A DNA stretch of 64,000 bases from Microvirga pudoricolor (GCF_016892705.1 NZ_JAFEMB010000003.1:351501-415500); one strand, 5' to 3'; numbered from the stretch's first letter, positions 28,645 to 38,011 are shown. Numbers and translations: made by a program. The notes: a model not told the origin generated them from the sequence alone.

Positions 28645-29358
28645 ATGCGGCCATCCAAGCGCGCGCCCGACGAGTTGCGCCCCGTCACCCTGGAGCGCGG
28701 CGTCGCCCGCTATGCGGAAGGCTCCTGCCTCGTCTCCTTCGGGAACACCCGCGTGCTGTGCACCGCCTCGCTCGAGGAGAAGGGTCCGCCCTGGCTGCGG
28801 GGCACCGGCAAGGGCTGGGTCACGGCGGAGTATTCCATGCTGCCCCGCGCCACCCACGAGCGCACCCGCCGCGAGGTCAATTCGGGCAAGCCGTCAGGCC
28901 GCACCCAGGAAATCCAGCGCCTCATCGGGCGCAGCCTGCGCGCCGTCGTGAACCTGCCCGCCATGGGCGAGCGCCAGATCGTGGTGGATTGCGACGTGAT
29001 CCAGGCGGATGGCGGCACCCGCACGGCCTCCATCACGGGCGCCTGGGTGGCCTTGCACGACTGCTTCGCCTGGATGCAGGGCCGGTCGATCATCTCCATC
29101 AACCCGCTGCGCGAACCCGTAGCTGCGGTCTCCTGCGGCATCTACCAGGGGACCCCGGTGCTCGACCTGGACTATGCAGAGGATTCTTCCGCCGAAACGG
29201 ACGCCAACTTCGTGATCACGGGTTCGGGCGGCATCGTGGAGGTGCAGGGCACGGCGGAGGGCAAGCCCTTCTCCGAGGACGAGTTCCTGAGCCTCCTGCG
29301 GCTCGCCAAGGCCGGGGTGAACCAGCTTGTGGACCTGCAGAAGAAGGCGGTGGCGTAA
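28645..29358 (+). CDS. rph: Ribonuclease PH
   Basis: A 237-residue phosphorolytic 3'-5' exoribonuclease for tRNA 3' trimming. Family motifs: [73 protein letters not shown] (phosphate-binding Arg), and the Asp pair in [30 protein letters not shown] precedes the ATG by 8 bases. It is followed by a tandemly expanded repeat and then rdgB. Confidence 0.97.
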   Translation: MRPSKRAPDELRPVTLERGVARYAEGSCLVSFGNTRVLCTASLEEKGPPWLRGTGKGWVTAEYSMLPRATHERTRREVNSGKPSGRTQEIQRLIGRSLRAVVNLPAMGERQIVVDCDVIQADGGTRTASITGAWVALHDCFAWMQGRSIISINPLREPVAAVSCGIYQGTPVLDLDYAEDSSAETDANFVITGSGGIVEVQGTAEGKPFSEDEFLSLLRLAKAGVNQLVDLQKKAVA

Positions 29359-29379
29359 GCTTCTCCAAAATAACTCGAT

Positions 29380-29566
29380 CTCATCCTGAGGAGGCCGTCA
29401 GGCCGTCTCGAAGACCTCATCCTGAGGAGGCCGTCTGGCCATCTCGAAGGCCTCATCCTGAGGAGGCCGTCAGGCCGTCTCGAAGGAGGGCTCCAGTTGG
29501 CACTGGAAACACTCCGCTGGACCATCCTTCGAGACGAATGGCTGCGCCATTCCCTCAGGATGAGGG
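29380..29566. repeat. Palindromic intergenic repeat, copy 3, with 36-nt tandem arms
   Basis: Three left arms starting CTCATCCTGAGGAGGCC occur head to tail at 29380, 29416 and 29452 (36-base period), each with a short hairpin (GGCCGTCAGGCC type) and a CTCGAAG end. They are followed by one right arm, ATCCTTCGAGACG ... CCCTCAGGATGAGGG. The array fills nearly the whole rph-rdgB gap. Confidence 0.92.
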
Positions 29567-29594
29567 CCTACCTGACCGTATAAGGACAAAACGA

Positions 29595-30242
29595 ATGCCC
29601 CGTCAGCTTACCGGCAAGGTCGTCATCGCCACCCACAACGCGGGCAAGCTGCGCGAGATGCAGGAATTGCTGGCTCCGTTCGGGGTCGAGGCCGTGTCGG
29701 CCGGGGATCTCGGCCTGCCGTCGCCCGACGAGACCGGGCACATGTTCGCCGAGAACGCCGCCATCAAGGCCCATGCGGCCGCCAAGGCCACGGGCCTGCC
29801 CGCGCTCTCCGACGATTCCGGCCTGTGCGTCGAGGCGCTGGACGGTGCGCCGGGGCTGTTCACGGCGGATTGGGTCGGGCCGAACAAGGATTTCATGGCC
29901 GGCATGAGCCGGGTGGAGCGGGAGCTCCGGAAGCGCCACGTGCCCGACGATCCGGCGTCCCGGCGGGCTCATTTCGTATCGGCCCTCGTCATCGCCTGGC
30001 CGGACGGGCACGAGGAGCTCTACGAGGGCCGCGTTCATGGGCAGGTGATCTGGCCGCCGCGCGGCGAGAAGGGGTTCGGCTACGATCCCATGTTCCAGCC
30101 GGAAGGGTTCGACGAGACCTTCGGCGAGATGCCGTCCGAGACGAAGCACGGCGTGGATTGGGTCAAGGATGGCGCAAAGGCCCTGTCGCATCGGGCGCGG
30201 GCCTTCGTGAAGCTGGCCGAGGGGAGCCTCAAGCGCGCCTGA
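29595..30242 (+). CDS. rdgB: XTP/dITP diphosphatase (RdgB/HAM1)
   Basis: A 215-residue nucleotide house-cleaning enzyme that removes dITP, XTP and deaminated purine triphosphates. Motifs: [17 protein letters not shown] (near 10-26), [22 protein letters not shown] (near 74-95), and [19 protein letters not shown] lies 7 bases upstream of the ATG at 29595. Downstream of rph with a repeat array between. Confidence 0.96.
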   Translation: MPRQLTGKVVIATHNAGKLREMQELLAPFGVEAVSAGDLGLPSPDETGHMFAENAAIKAHAAAKATGLPALSDDSGLCVEALDGAPGLFTADWVGPNKDFMAGMSRVERELRKRHVPDDPASRRAHFVSALVIAWPDGHEELYEGRVHGQVIWPPRGEKGFGYDPMFQPEGFDETFGEMPSETKHGVDWVKDGAKALSHRARAFVKLAEGSLKRA

Positions 30243-30295
30243 GGCCTGCCTCCGGCGCAGCCTCGGTCCACGCGAGACCGGCGCAAATAGGAAGA

Positions 30296-30325
30296 GAGCC
30301 GGCTCCACGGCGGTGGAACCGGCTC
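30296..30325. terminator. Hairpin between rdgB and DUF2852
   Basis: GAGCCGGCTCCAC pairs with GTGGAACCGGCTC (one G-T type mismatch), with a GGCG loop. It lies between convergent genes, so it is a probable shared terminator, although the T-run is poor on both sides. Confidence 0.6.
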
Positions 30326-30363
30326 CCGAAAAGGCGCCCGGGGGCGCCCTCGCTGTTCGAGGC

Positions 30364-30849
30364 TTAGATCGAAGCGTCGGTTGCGGGACCGGTCTGGTCC
30401 GCGCGACGCTTGGCCATGAAGGCGTCGAACTCCTCGCGGTCCTTGGCGCGCTTCAGCTCTTCGACGAAGTCGGAGAACGCACGGGCCTCCTCGTCGAGCT
30501 TGCGGCGCTCAGCCTCGAGGCGCTCAATCTCCTTGCGGCGGTATTCGTCGAAGGCGGCGTTGCCGGTCGAGCCAGGGCCGAAGCCGCCGCCAAACCCGCC
30601 GCCGCCGAAGCCCCGGCCCGAGCCCTTGAAGGCCTGCTCGAAGCGTCCGAAGGCATCCTGGAAATAGCCGCGCAGCTGGTCGGACTTCGGATAGCCCATC
30701 ATCTTCCAGACCACGTAGGCCAAGGCCACGGGCCAGAACCACACGAAGGCCACGACGATGCCGACGATCTCCAGCGTCCGGCGTGGCGGCCGCCCGCAGC
30801 GGCGCGAGGGGGTGCCCGTGTTCCAGGCGGTGGAAGTCGAAAACGTCAT
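30364..30849 (-). CDS. DUF2852 membrane-anchored protein
   Basis: A 161-residue protein. One membrane helix (about 27-50; LEIVGIVVAFVWFWPVALAYVVW) is followed by KMMGYP, a Gly/Phe-rich linker (GSGRGFGGGGFGGGFGPG), and a charged coiled coil (EYRRKEIERLEAERRKLDEEARAFSDFVEELKRAKDREEFDAFMAKR). This matches the alphaproteobacterial DUF2852 family. The function is unknown. It stands alone: rdgB converges from one side and 438 bases without a gene lie upstream. Confidence 0.85.
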   Translation of the reverse strand: MTFSTSTAWNTGTPSRRCGRPPRRTLEIVGIVVAFVWFWPVALAYVVWKMMGYPKSDQLRGYFQDAFGRFEQAFKGSGRGFGGGGFGGGFGPGSTGNAAFDEYRRKEIERLEAERRKLDEEARAFSDFVEELKRAKDREEFDAFMAKRRADQTGPATDASI

Positions 30850-31287
30850 GTTGGCTCCCGCATGTTAATGCTAACAACATTTACATGCGGGGCCCGGCCA
30901 AGGCTTTCAAGAGGTGGCGGGGTGGCGGTGATGGAATATTTTTTGAGGAAAATTCAAGTGCGGGGGAATCCCCTCTCCCGGGCGGGAGAGGGGCAGGGGT
31001 GAGGGAGAGACCTTTCGGGACTGCGCGAGGACTCAAGACGCTATCCCCTCCTCCTTGTGGGGAGGGTTAGGGTGGGGGTGCTGGCTCCGGACCCATGAAT
31101 GCGCGCGGTCACACCTCCGAACCCTCGCCATCGCAAGTCGGATGCTTCGGACTTGCGCCCATCAAATCGCATATCAGGCAGGCCCCATATCCACGGGGAG
31201 GAGAGCTGCAGCGTGAATCGGCTCAGGTGTGTGTCACGACAACCCGCACGCCCTCACCCCAGCCCTCTCCCGTCCGGGAGAGGGAGT
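30850..31287. other. Gene-free region with nested G/C-rich inverted repeats
   Basis: No convincing reading frame. It holds a hairpin CCCCTCTCCC-GGGC-GGGAGAGGGG followed by CAGGGGTGAGGG (30970-31005), a second hairpin CCCCTCC...GGGGAGG near 31045-31065, and an inverted copy of the first unit, CCCTCACCCC...CCCTCTCCCG...GGGAGAGGG (31251-31284). The outer two are about 280 bases apart in opposite orientation, like a bipartite REP-type (BIME-like) element. The right unit ends 3 bases before the stop codon of the TetR gene. Confidence 0.75.
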
Positions 31288-31935
31288 CTAGGCACCGCGC
31301 TTCAGCGCCCCATGCACCAGCGCCAGCACGCCGGCGCGCAGCAACTCGTACTTATCCGGCATGCCGGGACCCTTCGGGAGCTGTCCGGCCGCATCCAGGG
31401 TGGCGATCCCGTGGGACAGGGCCCAGACCTCGACGGCAATGAAGCGGGTGTCCACGTCCTTGAAGCCGTCCGGGAAGGTCTCGGAGAGCGCTTTGACCAG
31501 GAGGTCGAAGGCCCCCGGAGGAGAGGGCTTGTCCGCTTTGCCGTCGCAGGCCGAGGCCTTGGGGTCCCCGTCCGCCGGGCGGGGTGAGAACATGGCGGTG
31601 TAGAAGCCCGGCTCCTGCTCGGCAAAGGCCAGATAGGCCTCGCCCATGCGGGTGAAGCGCTCCAGCGGCGTGCCGTCGCTCTTGAGGGCCCGTCCCAAGC
31701 GCTCGGCCAGGTCGGAAAAGCCCCGGAAGGCGACCTCGGCCACCAGCGCGTCGCGGCCCCGGAAATGGCGGTAGAGGGCGGCGGGGGTCACGCCCACGAG
31801 CTTGGCGGCGTCCGCGAGCGTGAAGCCGCCCAGGCCCCGCTCCGCGATGAACCGCTGAGCCGCCTCGATCAGCGCCTCCTTCAGGTTGCCGTGGTGGTAG
31901 CCCTGCCGGTCGAACGGGCCGCGCCAATGCCGCAT
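31288..31935 (-). CDS. TetR/AcrR family transcriptional regulator
   Basis: A 215-residue regulator. An N-terminal helix-turn-helix (HHGNLKEALIEAAQRFIAERGLGGFTLADAAKLVGVTPAALYRHFRGRDALVAEVAFRGF, about 13-70) precedes a ligand-binding domain with a TetR_C_33-like WHG-type pattern (VEVWALSHGIATLD). The ligand and targets are unknown. It is divergent from hemW (131-base gap), with no efflux gene adjacent. Confidence 0.9.
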   Translation of the reverse strand: MRHWRGPFDRQGYHHGNLKEALIEAAQRFIAERGLGGFTLADAAKLVGVTPAALYRHFRGRDALVAEVAFRGFSDLAERLGRALKSDGTPLERFTRMGEAYLAFAEQEPGFYTAMFSPRPADGDPKASACDGKADKPSPPGAFDLLVKALSETFPDGFKDVDTRFIAVEVWALSHGIATLDAAGQLPKGPGMPDKYELLRAGVLALVHGALKRGA

Positions 31936-32066
31936 CGTGGGTCCTTGTCGTGTTCGGGCGACCCTAGGCCAATCCGTGAGGGGAGGCTAGGCGCGGGGCC
32001 GCATGGGAGGAACCGCCCCAGTGCAAAGATGTTCAAAATCTGGTGCGAAGCTGCCATATAGCGCCC

Positions 32067-33230
32067 ATGATCGATCATCCGACGCGCGATGTGGGCTTTG
32101 GCGTCTATCTCCACTGGCCCTTCTGCGCTTCCAAGTGCCCCTATTGCGACTTCAACAGCCATGTGCGCCACCAGCCGGTGGACCAGGAGCGATATCTCGC
32201 GGCGTTCCGGCGCGAGATTGCCCATGTTGCGGCGCGGGTTCCGGGCCGGACCGTGACCAGCATCTTCTTCGGCGGCGGTACGCCCTCGCTCATGAAGCCT
32301 CAGACCGTGGGCGCGATCCTCGATGCCGTCGGCGGCACCTGGGCCGTGGACCCGAAGGCGGAGGTCACCCTCGAGGCCAACCCGACCAGCGTCGAGGCGG
32401 AGCGCTTTCGCGGCTACCGGGCGGCGGGGGTCAACCGGGTCTCGCTCGGCGTGCAGGCCTTGAACGACACGGACCTGCGCCGGTTGGGGCGCATGCATTC
32501 CGTCGACGAGGCCCTGGCGGCAGTGGATGTGGCGGCCTCGATCTTCGAGCGCTATTCCTTCGATCTGATCTATGCCCGCCCGGACCAGACCCCCGAGGCC
32601 TGGAAGGCGGAGCTGGAGCGCGCCATCGCCCGCGCCGTGGAGCACCTGTCCCTCTACCAGCTCACGATCGAGCCCGGCACCTGGTTCGAGCGCCTGTACA
32701 ACGCCGGCAAGCTCACCATGCCGGACGAGGAGACGGGCCGCGCCCTCTACGACATCACCCAGGAGACCTGCGACCGGCTCGGATTACCGTCCTACGAGAT
32801 TTCGAACCACGCCCGGCCGGGCGCGGAATCGCGGCACAATCTGGTCTATTGGCGCTATGGCGAGTACGCGGGCATCGGCCCCGGCGCCCATGGCCGGCTC
32901 GTCACCGGCAACGCCCGCCTCGCCACCTCGACCGAGCTGCATCCCGAAACCTGGCTGGAGCGGGTGGAGCGCGACGGGCATGGGATCGTGGACGAAGAGA
33001 TCCTGTCCTCGACCGCCGAGGGCGACGAGTTCCTCCTCATGGGCCTGCGCCTGAAAGAGGGCATCGACCCCCGCCGCTTCGAGGCGTTCACGGGCCGCGC
33101 CATCAACGAGCGGCGCGCCCGGATCCTGGAGGAAGAAGGCCTGATCGCCCGCCACGCGAACACGCGCCTCGCCGTGACCAAGAAGGGCTTTCCGGTGCTG
33201 AATTCGGTGATCGCTGAGCTGGCGGCGTGA
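32067..33230 (+). CDS. hemW: Radical SAM protein HemW, heme chaperone
   Basis: A 387-residue radical SAM enzyme. Cys20, Cys24 and Cys27 form CASKCPYCDF; the residue after CD is Phe, not the fourth Cys of HemN, so this is HemW rather than coproporphyrinogen dehydrogenase. FFGGGTPSLM and NRVSLGVQAL match the family, as does the C-terminal HemN_C region. HemW binds heme and passes it to respiratory enzymes. The ATG at 32067 is preferred to the GTG at 32043. Confidence 0.93.
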   Translation: MIDHPTRDVGFGVYLHWPFCASKCPYCDFNSHVRHQPVDQERYLAAFRREIAHVAARVPGRTVTSIFFGGGTPSLMKPQTVGAILDAVGGTWAVDPKAEVTLEANPTSVEAERFRGYRAAGVNRVSLGVQALNDTDLRRLGRMHSVDEALAAVDVAASIFERYSFDLIYARPDQTPEAWKAELERAIARAVEHLSLYQLTIEPGTWFERLYNAGKLTMPDEETGRALYDITQETCDRLGLPSYEISNHARPGAESRHNLVYWRYGEYAGIGPGAHGRLVTGNARLATSTELHPETWLERVERDGHGIVDEEILSSTAEGDEFLLMGLRLKEGIDPRRFEAFTGRAINERRARILEEEGLIARHANTRLAVTKKGFPVLNSVIAELAA

Positions 33231-33239
33231 ATGATGGCT

Positions 33240-33275
33240 TGTCATCCCGGACGGCGCAGCCGATCCGGGATCGTC
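33240..33275. repeat. Short REP-like hairpin after hemW
   Basis: ATCCCGGA (33244-33251) pairs with TCCGGGAT (33264-33271), preceded by GTC, with a GTCGGGATGAC remnant 45 bases downstream. This GTCATCCCGG type is distinct from the seven long repeats and recurs between dnaK and dnaJ. It lies between the convergent hemW and gshB genes. Confidence 0.65.
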
Positions 33276-33331
33276 TGACAATCTGCAGTGTCTGAGCGTC
33301 CGCACCGGCCTTTGTCGGGATGACGATCGTC

Positions 33332-34276
33332 CTACCGCGCCACCTTGCTCTCGATGGCGTCCCAGAGCGTCACGGCGAGGTCCGGCCCGCCGAGGCGCTT
33401 GATGGCGCGTAGGCCCGTGGGGGACGTGACGTTGATCTCGGTGAGGTTGCCGTCGATCACGTCGATGCCCACGAAGATCTGGCCCATGGCCTTGAGGTGT
33501 GGCCCGATGGTCTCGCAGATCTCGCGCTCGCGCTCGGAGAGCTCGGTGGGCTTGGCGGCGCCGCCTCGTACCATGTTGGAGCGGATGTCGTTGGCGGCGG
33601 GCACCCGGTTGATGGCGCCGGCGGCCTCGCCGTCGATGAGGATGATGCGCTTGTCGCCCTCGCTCACCTTCGGCAGGAAGCGCTGCACCATCCAGGGCTC
33701 CCGGAACGTGGCGCTGAACAGGTCGAACAGGGAGCCGAAATTCGGGTCCTCCCGGCCGACCTTGAACACCGCCGCGCCCCCGTTGCCGTAGAGCGGCTTC
33801 ATGATGATGTCGCCGTGCTCGGCCCGAAATTCCTCGATCTCGGCCTTCTCGCGGGTCACCATGGTGGGCGGCATCAGGTGCGGGAACTGCAGCACGAAGA
33901 TCTTTTCGGGCGCGTTGCGCACCTGAGCCGGGTCGTTCACCACCAGGGTCTGCGGGTGGATGCGCTCCAGGAGGTGGGTGGTGGTGATGTAGGCCATGTC
34001 GAAGGGCGGGTCCTGGCGCAGCAGCACCACGTCGACGCCGGCCAGATCGACCCGCTCCGGCGTCCCGAGGGTGTAGTGGTCGCCCTCCACGTCCCTGACC
34101 TCGAGGGCCTCCGCCATGGCCGTGACCTTGCCGTCGCGCAGGGTGAGGCGCTCGGGCGTGTAGTGAAGGAGGCGATGGCCGCGCCGTTGCGCCTCCAGCA
34201 GCATCGCGAAGGTGGAATCGCCGGTAATCTTGATGCGCTGGATCGGGTCCATCTGGACCGCCACGGTCAGGCTCAT
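33332..34276 (-). CDS. gshB: Glutathione synthase
   Basis: A 314-residue ATP-grasp ligase joining gamma-glutamylcysteine and glycine. [30 protein letters not shown] is the GshB N-terminal domain; [39 protein letters not shown] (ATP-binding Lys), and [24 protein letters not shown] complete it. The length is normal. Single-gene unit, transcribed away from the lipid kinase gene (184-base gap). Confidence 0.96.
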   Translation of the reverse strand: MSLTVAVQMDPIQRIKITGDSTFAMLLEAQRRGHRLLHYTPERLTLRDGKVTAMAEALEVRDVEGDHYTLGTPERVDLAGVDVVLLRQDPPFDMAYITTTHLLERIHPQTLVVNDPAQVRNAPEKIFVLQFPHLMPPTMVTREKAEIEEFRAEHGDIIMKPLYGNGGAAVFKVGREDPNFGSLFDLFSATFREPWMVQRFLPKVSEGDKRIILIDGEAAGAINRVPAANDIRSNMVRGGAAKPTELSEREREICETIGPHLKAMGQIFVGIDVIDGNLTEINVTSPTGLRAIKRLGGPDLAVTLWDAIESKVAR

Positions 34277-34460
34277 GCGTCACTCTCCCAGGGGAAGCGG
34301 GATGGTCGGGAAGCGGCGTTATCGGGCCGGACGACCCGAATGGCAACCGCCCCGGGAATCGGTTGAACGGATTGGCGCGCGGCGGCGTTCATAGCGAGGC
34401 TGGTCCGTCGGATCCGGCCCGGCCTTGCAGTCAAGCTTCCCGCCCCCACATTGAGGCTCC

Positions 34461-35339
34461 ATGCCCCAGCGCGCCCTTCTCATCGTCAATGGCAAAAGCC
34501 GCAGCGGCGAAGCCAATCTCCAGGCTTCCGTCGAGGCGCTCACGTCTCACGGCATCGAGCCCCTTCACCGCGAATGCGGCCACCGGGACGAGCTCTCGCC
34601 CATGATCGTGAAGCATCGGGACGAGGTCGACATGGTGGTGGTGGGAGGCGGCGACGGCACCATGAACGCGGCGGCTTTGGGCGTGATCGAGACCGGGCTG
34701 CCGCTCGGCGTCCTGCCGCTGGGCACGGCCAACGATCTCGCCCGCACCCTAGGCATCCCGTTCGATCTCAACCAGGCCGTGGACGTGATCGTGGCGGGGC
34801 ACACCCGCCGGATCGACCTCGGTCTCGTCAACGACCAGCCCTTCTTCAACGTGGCGAGCCTCGGCCTCTCGGCGGAACTCGCCCAGAAGCTGACGAAGGA
34901 CATCAAGCGGCGGTTCGGCCGCTTCGGGTATGCCATGGTGGCCATGAAAGTGCTGTCGCAGGCCCGCCCCTTCAGCGCCGTCATCTCGAGCGACACCGAG
35001 ACGGCCCGCGTGAAGACCTTGCAGATCGCGGTCGGGAACGGTCGCTATTACGGCGGTGGCAACGCCGTCGAGAAGGATGCGGCCATCGACGACGAGCATC
35101 TCGATCTCTACAGCCTCGAACTCCAGCGTGCTTGGAAGCTCGCCTTCATGGCACGCTCCTTCCGGGCCGGAGCGCACGGCGCCTGGCGGGAGGTGCGGGC
35201 CGTGCGGGCTCAGGAATTCGATATCCGCACCCGGAGACCCAAGCCCATCAACGCGGACGGTGAGATCGTCACCCACACGCCCGCCCATTTCTCCATCCGG
35301 CCCGGGGCCGTGACGGTGTTCGCGCCCTCCGATCAGTGA
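34461..35339 (+). CDS. YegS/BmrU-type lipid (diacylglycerol-like) kinase
   Basis: A 292-residue protein of the DAGK catalytic family. Motifs: LLIVNGKSRSGE (near 6-17), the nucleotide loop MVVVGGGDGTMNAAALG (near 58-74), LPLGTANDLARTLGIP, and the C-terminal INADGEIV. The substrate is a membrane lipid (diacylglycerol or phosphatidylglycerol in homologues). The stop codon overlaps that of the convergent DUF1127 gene by 7 bases. Confidence 0.88.
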   Translation: MPQRALLIVNGKSRSGEANLQASVEALTSHGIEPLHRECGHRDELSPMIVKHRDEVDMVVVGGGDGTMNAAALGVIETGLPLGVLPLGTANDLARTLGIPFDLNQAVDVIVAGHTRRIDLGLVNDQPFFNVASLGLSAELAQKLTKDIKRRFGRFGYAMVAMKVLSQARPFSAVISSDTETARVKTLQIAVGNGRYYGGGNAVEKDAAIDDEHLDLYSLELQRAWKLAFMARSFRAGAHGAWREVRAVRAQEFDIRTRRPKPINADGEIVTHTPAHFSIRPGAVTVFAPSDQ

Positions 35340-35491
35340 CGGCCGCACCGGACGGCGTCCTCGATGTTGCCACGGTCGATGCCGATGTCGTGGAGCGCTC
35401 CGTCGTCCAGGGTGCCGACCTCGCGCATGGCTTGCCAGACGCGAAACTCGCGGACGAAGGCTTCGAAAATCTCCTTGATGCTGTGGGACAT
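35333..35491 (-). CDS. DUF1127 small protein
   Basis: A 52-residue protein, SHSIKEIFEAFVREFRVWQAMREVGTLDDGALHDIGIDRGNIEDAVR, with the DUF1127 core (L.DIGI.R..I...V). AGAGGAG lies 7 bases upstream of the ATG at 35491. Homologues such as Agrobacterium SmaII-type proteins affect phosphate uptake, RNA turnover or stress through the Arg-rich domain; this one keeps the DIGIDR core. It is divergent from a LysR gene whose product probably controls it. Confidence 0.86.
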   Translation of the reverse strand: MSHSIKEIFEAFVREFRVWQAMREVGTLDDGALHDIGIDRGNIEDAVRCGRH

Positions 35492-35551
35492 GACTGAACT
35501 CCTCTGATGACGAGAATCTAAGTCTGCCCCTTGCATAAGTGAAACGAATGT

Positions 35552-35574
35552 TCATTATTGCTTCGATAATGAAA
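35552..35574. promoter_or_regulatory. Palindromic operator between DUF1127 and lysR
   Basis: TTCATTAT-N7-ATAATGAA, a perfect 8-bp inverted repeat that contains a T-N11-A type LysR box. It lies 18 bases before the lysR start and 61 bases before the DUF1127 start, in the only AT-rich part of the gap. It is the probable binding site of the adjacent LysR protein. Confidence 0.72.
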
Positions 35575-35591
35575 CGTGATCGAGGCCGACC

Positions 35592-36464
35592 ATGACACGC
35601 AATCTCGACGTCAGCCTTCTCCGGGCTTTCGTAGCCGTGGCCGATGCGGGCGGCATGACCGCCGCGACGGGCGTCCTGAACCTCACCCAGGCGGCGGTGA
35701 GCCAGCAGATCAAGCGCCTGGAAGAGACGCTGGGCGAGACGCTCATCACCCGCGACCGCCGCGGCATGACGCTCACGCGCGGCGGGGAACGCCTGTTTCC
35801 CAAGGCCAAGAGGATGCTCGCCCTCAACGACGAGATCTGGGCCGAGATGACGACGCCGGAATACGAGGGCGAGGTGCGCCTCGGCATTCCGAGCGACATC
35901 ATCACCACGTACCTGCCCACCTTCCTGAAGGATTTCGCCAAGAGTTACCCGCGCGTGCAGATTTCCTTGAATAGCGGATCGAGCGCCAAGCTGCGGCGAG
36001 AACTTCAAGCCGGCAAGGTCGATATCGTTCTGGCCACGGAGATGTCCTGCGACCCGGAGGGCGAGAACCTCGTCATGGACAGGCTGGTCTGGGTCGGCGC
36101 CAAGGGCGGGGAGGCGGCGGGGCAGCGTCCGCTGCCGGTGTCCATCGGCTGCTCCGACTGCGCCTTCCGGGCGCCCATCCGCGAGGTTCTGCAGGAGGCG
36201 GGCATCCCCTGGCGTTCCACCTCGGAGGTCACGAACACCACCGCCCAGGTGGCGACGGTCGCGGCCGACATCGCCGTCATGGCCTGGATGGCCTCCACGG
36301 TCCCGCAGGGCTTCGACGTACTCGGCCGCGAATCCGGCCTGCCGCCGCTTCCGGCGTTCACGGTCAACCTCTACCTGCCCCGGGACGGCGGCGACCACAT
36401 CGTGCAGGAGATGGCCCGCCATATCCGCGAGGCGGTGGCGGACCGGCACCGGATCGCGGCTTGA
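35592..36464 (+). CDS. LysR-type transcriptional regulator
   Basis: A 290-residue LTTR. N-terminal HTH: LDVSLLRAFVAVADAGGMTAATGVLNLTQAAVSQQIKRLEETLGETLITRD (5-56), then the periplasmic-binding-like effector domain (about 90-285; GEVRLGIPSDIITTYLPTFL). The effector is unknown. It is divergent from DUF1127, a pairing seen often in Rhizobiales, and a perfect palindrome between them suggests joint control. A palindromic repeat follows the stop. Confidence 0.9.
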   Translation: MTRNLDVSLLRAFVAVADAGGMTAATGVLNLTQAAVSQQIKRLEETLGETLITRDRRGMTLTRGGERLFPKAKRMLALNDEIWAEMTTPEYEGEVRLGIPSDIITTYLPTFLKDFAKSYPRVQISLNSGSSAKLRRELQAGKVDIVLATEMSCDPEGENLVMDRLVWVGAKGGEAAGQRPLPVSIGCSDCAFRAPIREVLQEAGIPWRSTSEVTNTTAQVATVAADIAVMAWMASTVPQGFDVLGRESGLPPLPAFTVNLYLPRDGGDHIVQEMARHIREAVADRHRIAA

Positions 36465-36509
36465 TGAGACCCTTCACCCTCCCTGCGAAGGGCTCCGTCC
36501 TCCCCTCGA

Positions 36510-36652
36510 CCTCATCCTGAGGAGGGCCGTTAGGCCCGTCTCGAAGAGCCTGCCCTCGGACTTGATCCGAGGGAGGGCTCTAGCGGAGTACTTGCGGTGC
36601 TGGATGAGCCATCCTTCGAGACGAGTTGCTTCACAACTCCCTCAGGATGAGG
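36510..36652. repeat. Palindromic intergenic repeat, copy 4
   Basis: Outer arms CCTCATCCTGAGG (36510-36522) and CCTCAGGATGAGG (36640-36652); hairpin GGGCCGTTAGGCCC; inner CGTCTCGAAG / CCTTCGAGACG; hairpin AGTTGC-TTC-ACAACT. An extra GC-rich hairpin (CCCTCGGAC...GATCCGAGGG) is inserted in the centre. It lies between convergent lysR and yraN. Confidence 0.9.
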
Positions 36653-36692
36653 CTTTGAACTGCTTCCTTCTTCAAGCTCAGTCTGCGCGGCG

Positions 36693-37070
36693 CTACCCCA
36701 TCTCCAATTCGAACGCTGCCACCAGATGTTGCGGCCAGCGCCCTGGCGCGATGAACACCGCGTCCGCCCGCCAGGTCAGGCCGCCCGCCCAGGGATTGCG
36801 CGAGAGCCAGGCGCGGGCCGCGCGGGAGAAGCGGCGGCGCTTGGCGGGCGTGATGGCCGTGAGCGCGTCGTCCATGGCGGCCCTGGCCTTCACCTCCACG
36901 AACGCGATGGTCTGCCCTCGCTTCACGATCAGGTCGATCTCGCCGCCGGCCGCGCTGTAGCGGCGCGCGAGCGGCCGATAGCCCTTGAGCATCAGGAACA
37001 GCAGCGCCCGCCGCTCGGCCGCGTGGCCGCGCAGATACGTGGCGCGGCGGCGTTCGAGGCCGATGCTCAC
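36693..37070 (-). CDS. yraN: YraN family endonuclease-like protein (UPF0102)
   Basis: A 125-residue protein with the YraN/UPF0102 core: [50 protein letters not shown]. The E-x-D...E-V-K arrangement is that of Holliday-junction/PD-(D/E)XK nucleases; the substrate is not established. The GTG start (37070) overlaps the rsmI stop by 4 bases (GTGA), so the two are coupled. The open frame extends far upstream inside rsmI and beyond by chance. Confidence 0.9.
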   Translation of the reverse strand: MSIGLERRRATYLRGHAAERRALLFLMLKGYRPLARRYSAAGGEIDLIVKRGQTIAFVEVKARAAMDDALTAITPAKRRRFSRAARAWLSRNPWAGGLTWRADAVFIAPGRWPQHLVAAFELEMG

Positions 37071-38011
37071 TCGGCCTGCCTGTCCTTGGCGATGGCCAGC
37101 GCCCGGGCATAGACCTCGCGCTTGGGCAGATCGAGTTCCGCCGCCACGAGAGCCGCCGCGTCCTTGATGGAATGTGCCTTGAGGGCGGCCTCGAGCTTGC
37201 CGTCGAGAGCCGCGTCGACCTCCGCCGCTTGCGCTTCCCCGGAGGCCTGGCCGATCAGCACCACGATTTCGCCTTTGGGCGGACCCTCCTCGGCGAATTG
37301 CCGGGCGAGGTCCGCGAGCGAGCCGCGCCGGATGGTCTCGAACATCTTGGTGAGTTCCCGCGCCACCACGGCTTGGCGCTCGCCGAGGACTTCGGCCGCG
37401 TCCGCCAGCATGTCGGGCAGGCGATGCGGCCCCTCGAACAGCATGAGCGTCCCGGGAATCGACGCGATTTCCGCCAGCCGCGCCCGGCGCGCGCCCGTTT
37501 TGGCAGGCAGGAAGCCTTCGAAGAAGAAGCTGTCCGTGGGCAAGCCCGACACCACCAGCGCGGTCAAGATGGCGGACGGGCCCGGAATCGGCGTGACGGG
37601 CAGGCCTTCTTCGATGGCCACCTGCACCAGCCTGTAGCCTGGATCCGACACGAGCGGCGTGCCCGCGTCCGAGACCAGCGCCAGGGCCTGGCCCTCGCGG
37701 ATGCGATGGACCATGCGTTCGCGCACCGCGTCGTTGGAATGCTCGTGATAGGCCACGAGGGGCGTGGTGATGCCGTAATGGGCGAGCAGCGTCTTCGTGA
37801 CCCGCGTGTCTTCCGCCAGCACCGCGTCCGCCGCCGCCAGCACGCTCAGCGCCCGGAACGAGACGTCCTGCAAGTTGCCGATGGGGGTGGCGACGACATA
37901 GAGCCCCGGCGATAGCGCCTTGGCCTCGGCGGCGAGCCCGAAGGCCGTGAAGGTGGCGTTGCGAGCTTGGGGGTCCCGGCGTCGGGTGCGGTTGTCGATT
38001 CTCTGGTTCAT
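37067..38011 (-). CDS. rsmI: 16S rRNA (cytidine(1402)-2'-O)-methyltransferase
   Basis: A 314-residue tetrapyrrole-methylase-fold enzyme that 2'-O-methylates C1402 in the decoding centre. [21 protein letters not shown] (near 35-55), [33 protein letters not shown], and [15 protein letters not shown] match RsmI. It is upstream of and coupled to yraN. The divergent neighbour is the LpoA-like gene, so the locus mirrors the E. coli rsmI/lpoA/yraN cluster in rearranged form. Confidence 0.95.
   Translation of the reverse strand: MNQRIDNRTRRRDPQARNATFTAFGLAAEAKALSPGLYVVATPIGNLQDVSFRALSVLAAADAVLAEDTRVTKTLLAHYGITTPLVAYHEHSNDAVRERMVHRIREGQALALVSDAGTPLVSDPGYRLVQVAIEEGLPVTPIPGPSAILTALVVSGLPTDSFFFEGFLPAKTGARRARLAEIASIPGTLMLFEGPHRLPDMLADAAEVLGERQAVVARELTKMFETIRRGSLADLARQFAEEGPPKGEIVVLIGQASGEAQAAEVDAALDGKLEAALKAHSIKDAAALVAAELDLPKREVYARALAIAKDRQAE

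Noticed and set aside
29380-29566. CRISPR array
   Set aside because: Three 36-nt units follow each other without spacers and are palindromic; no cas genes. It is an expanded intergenic repeat.
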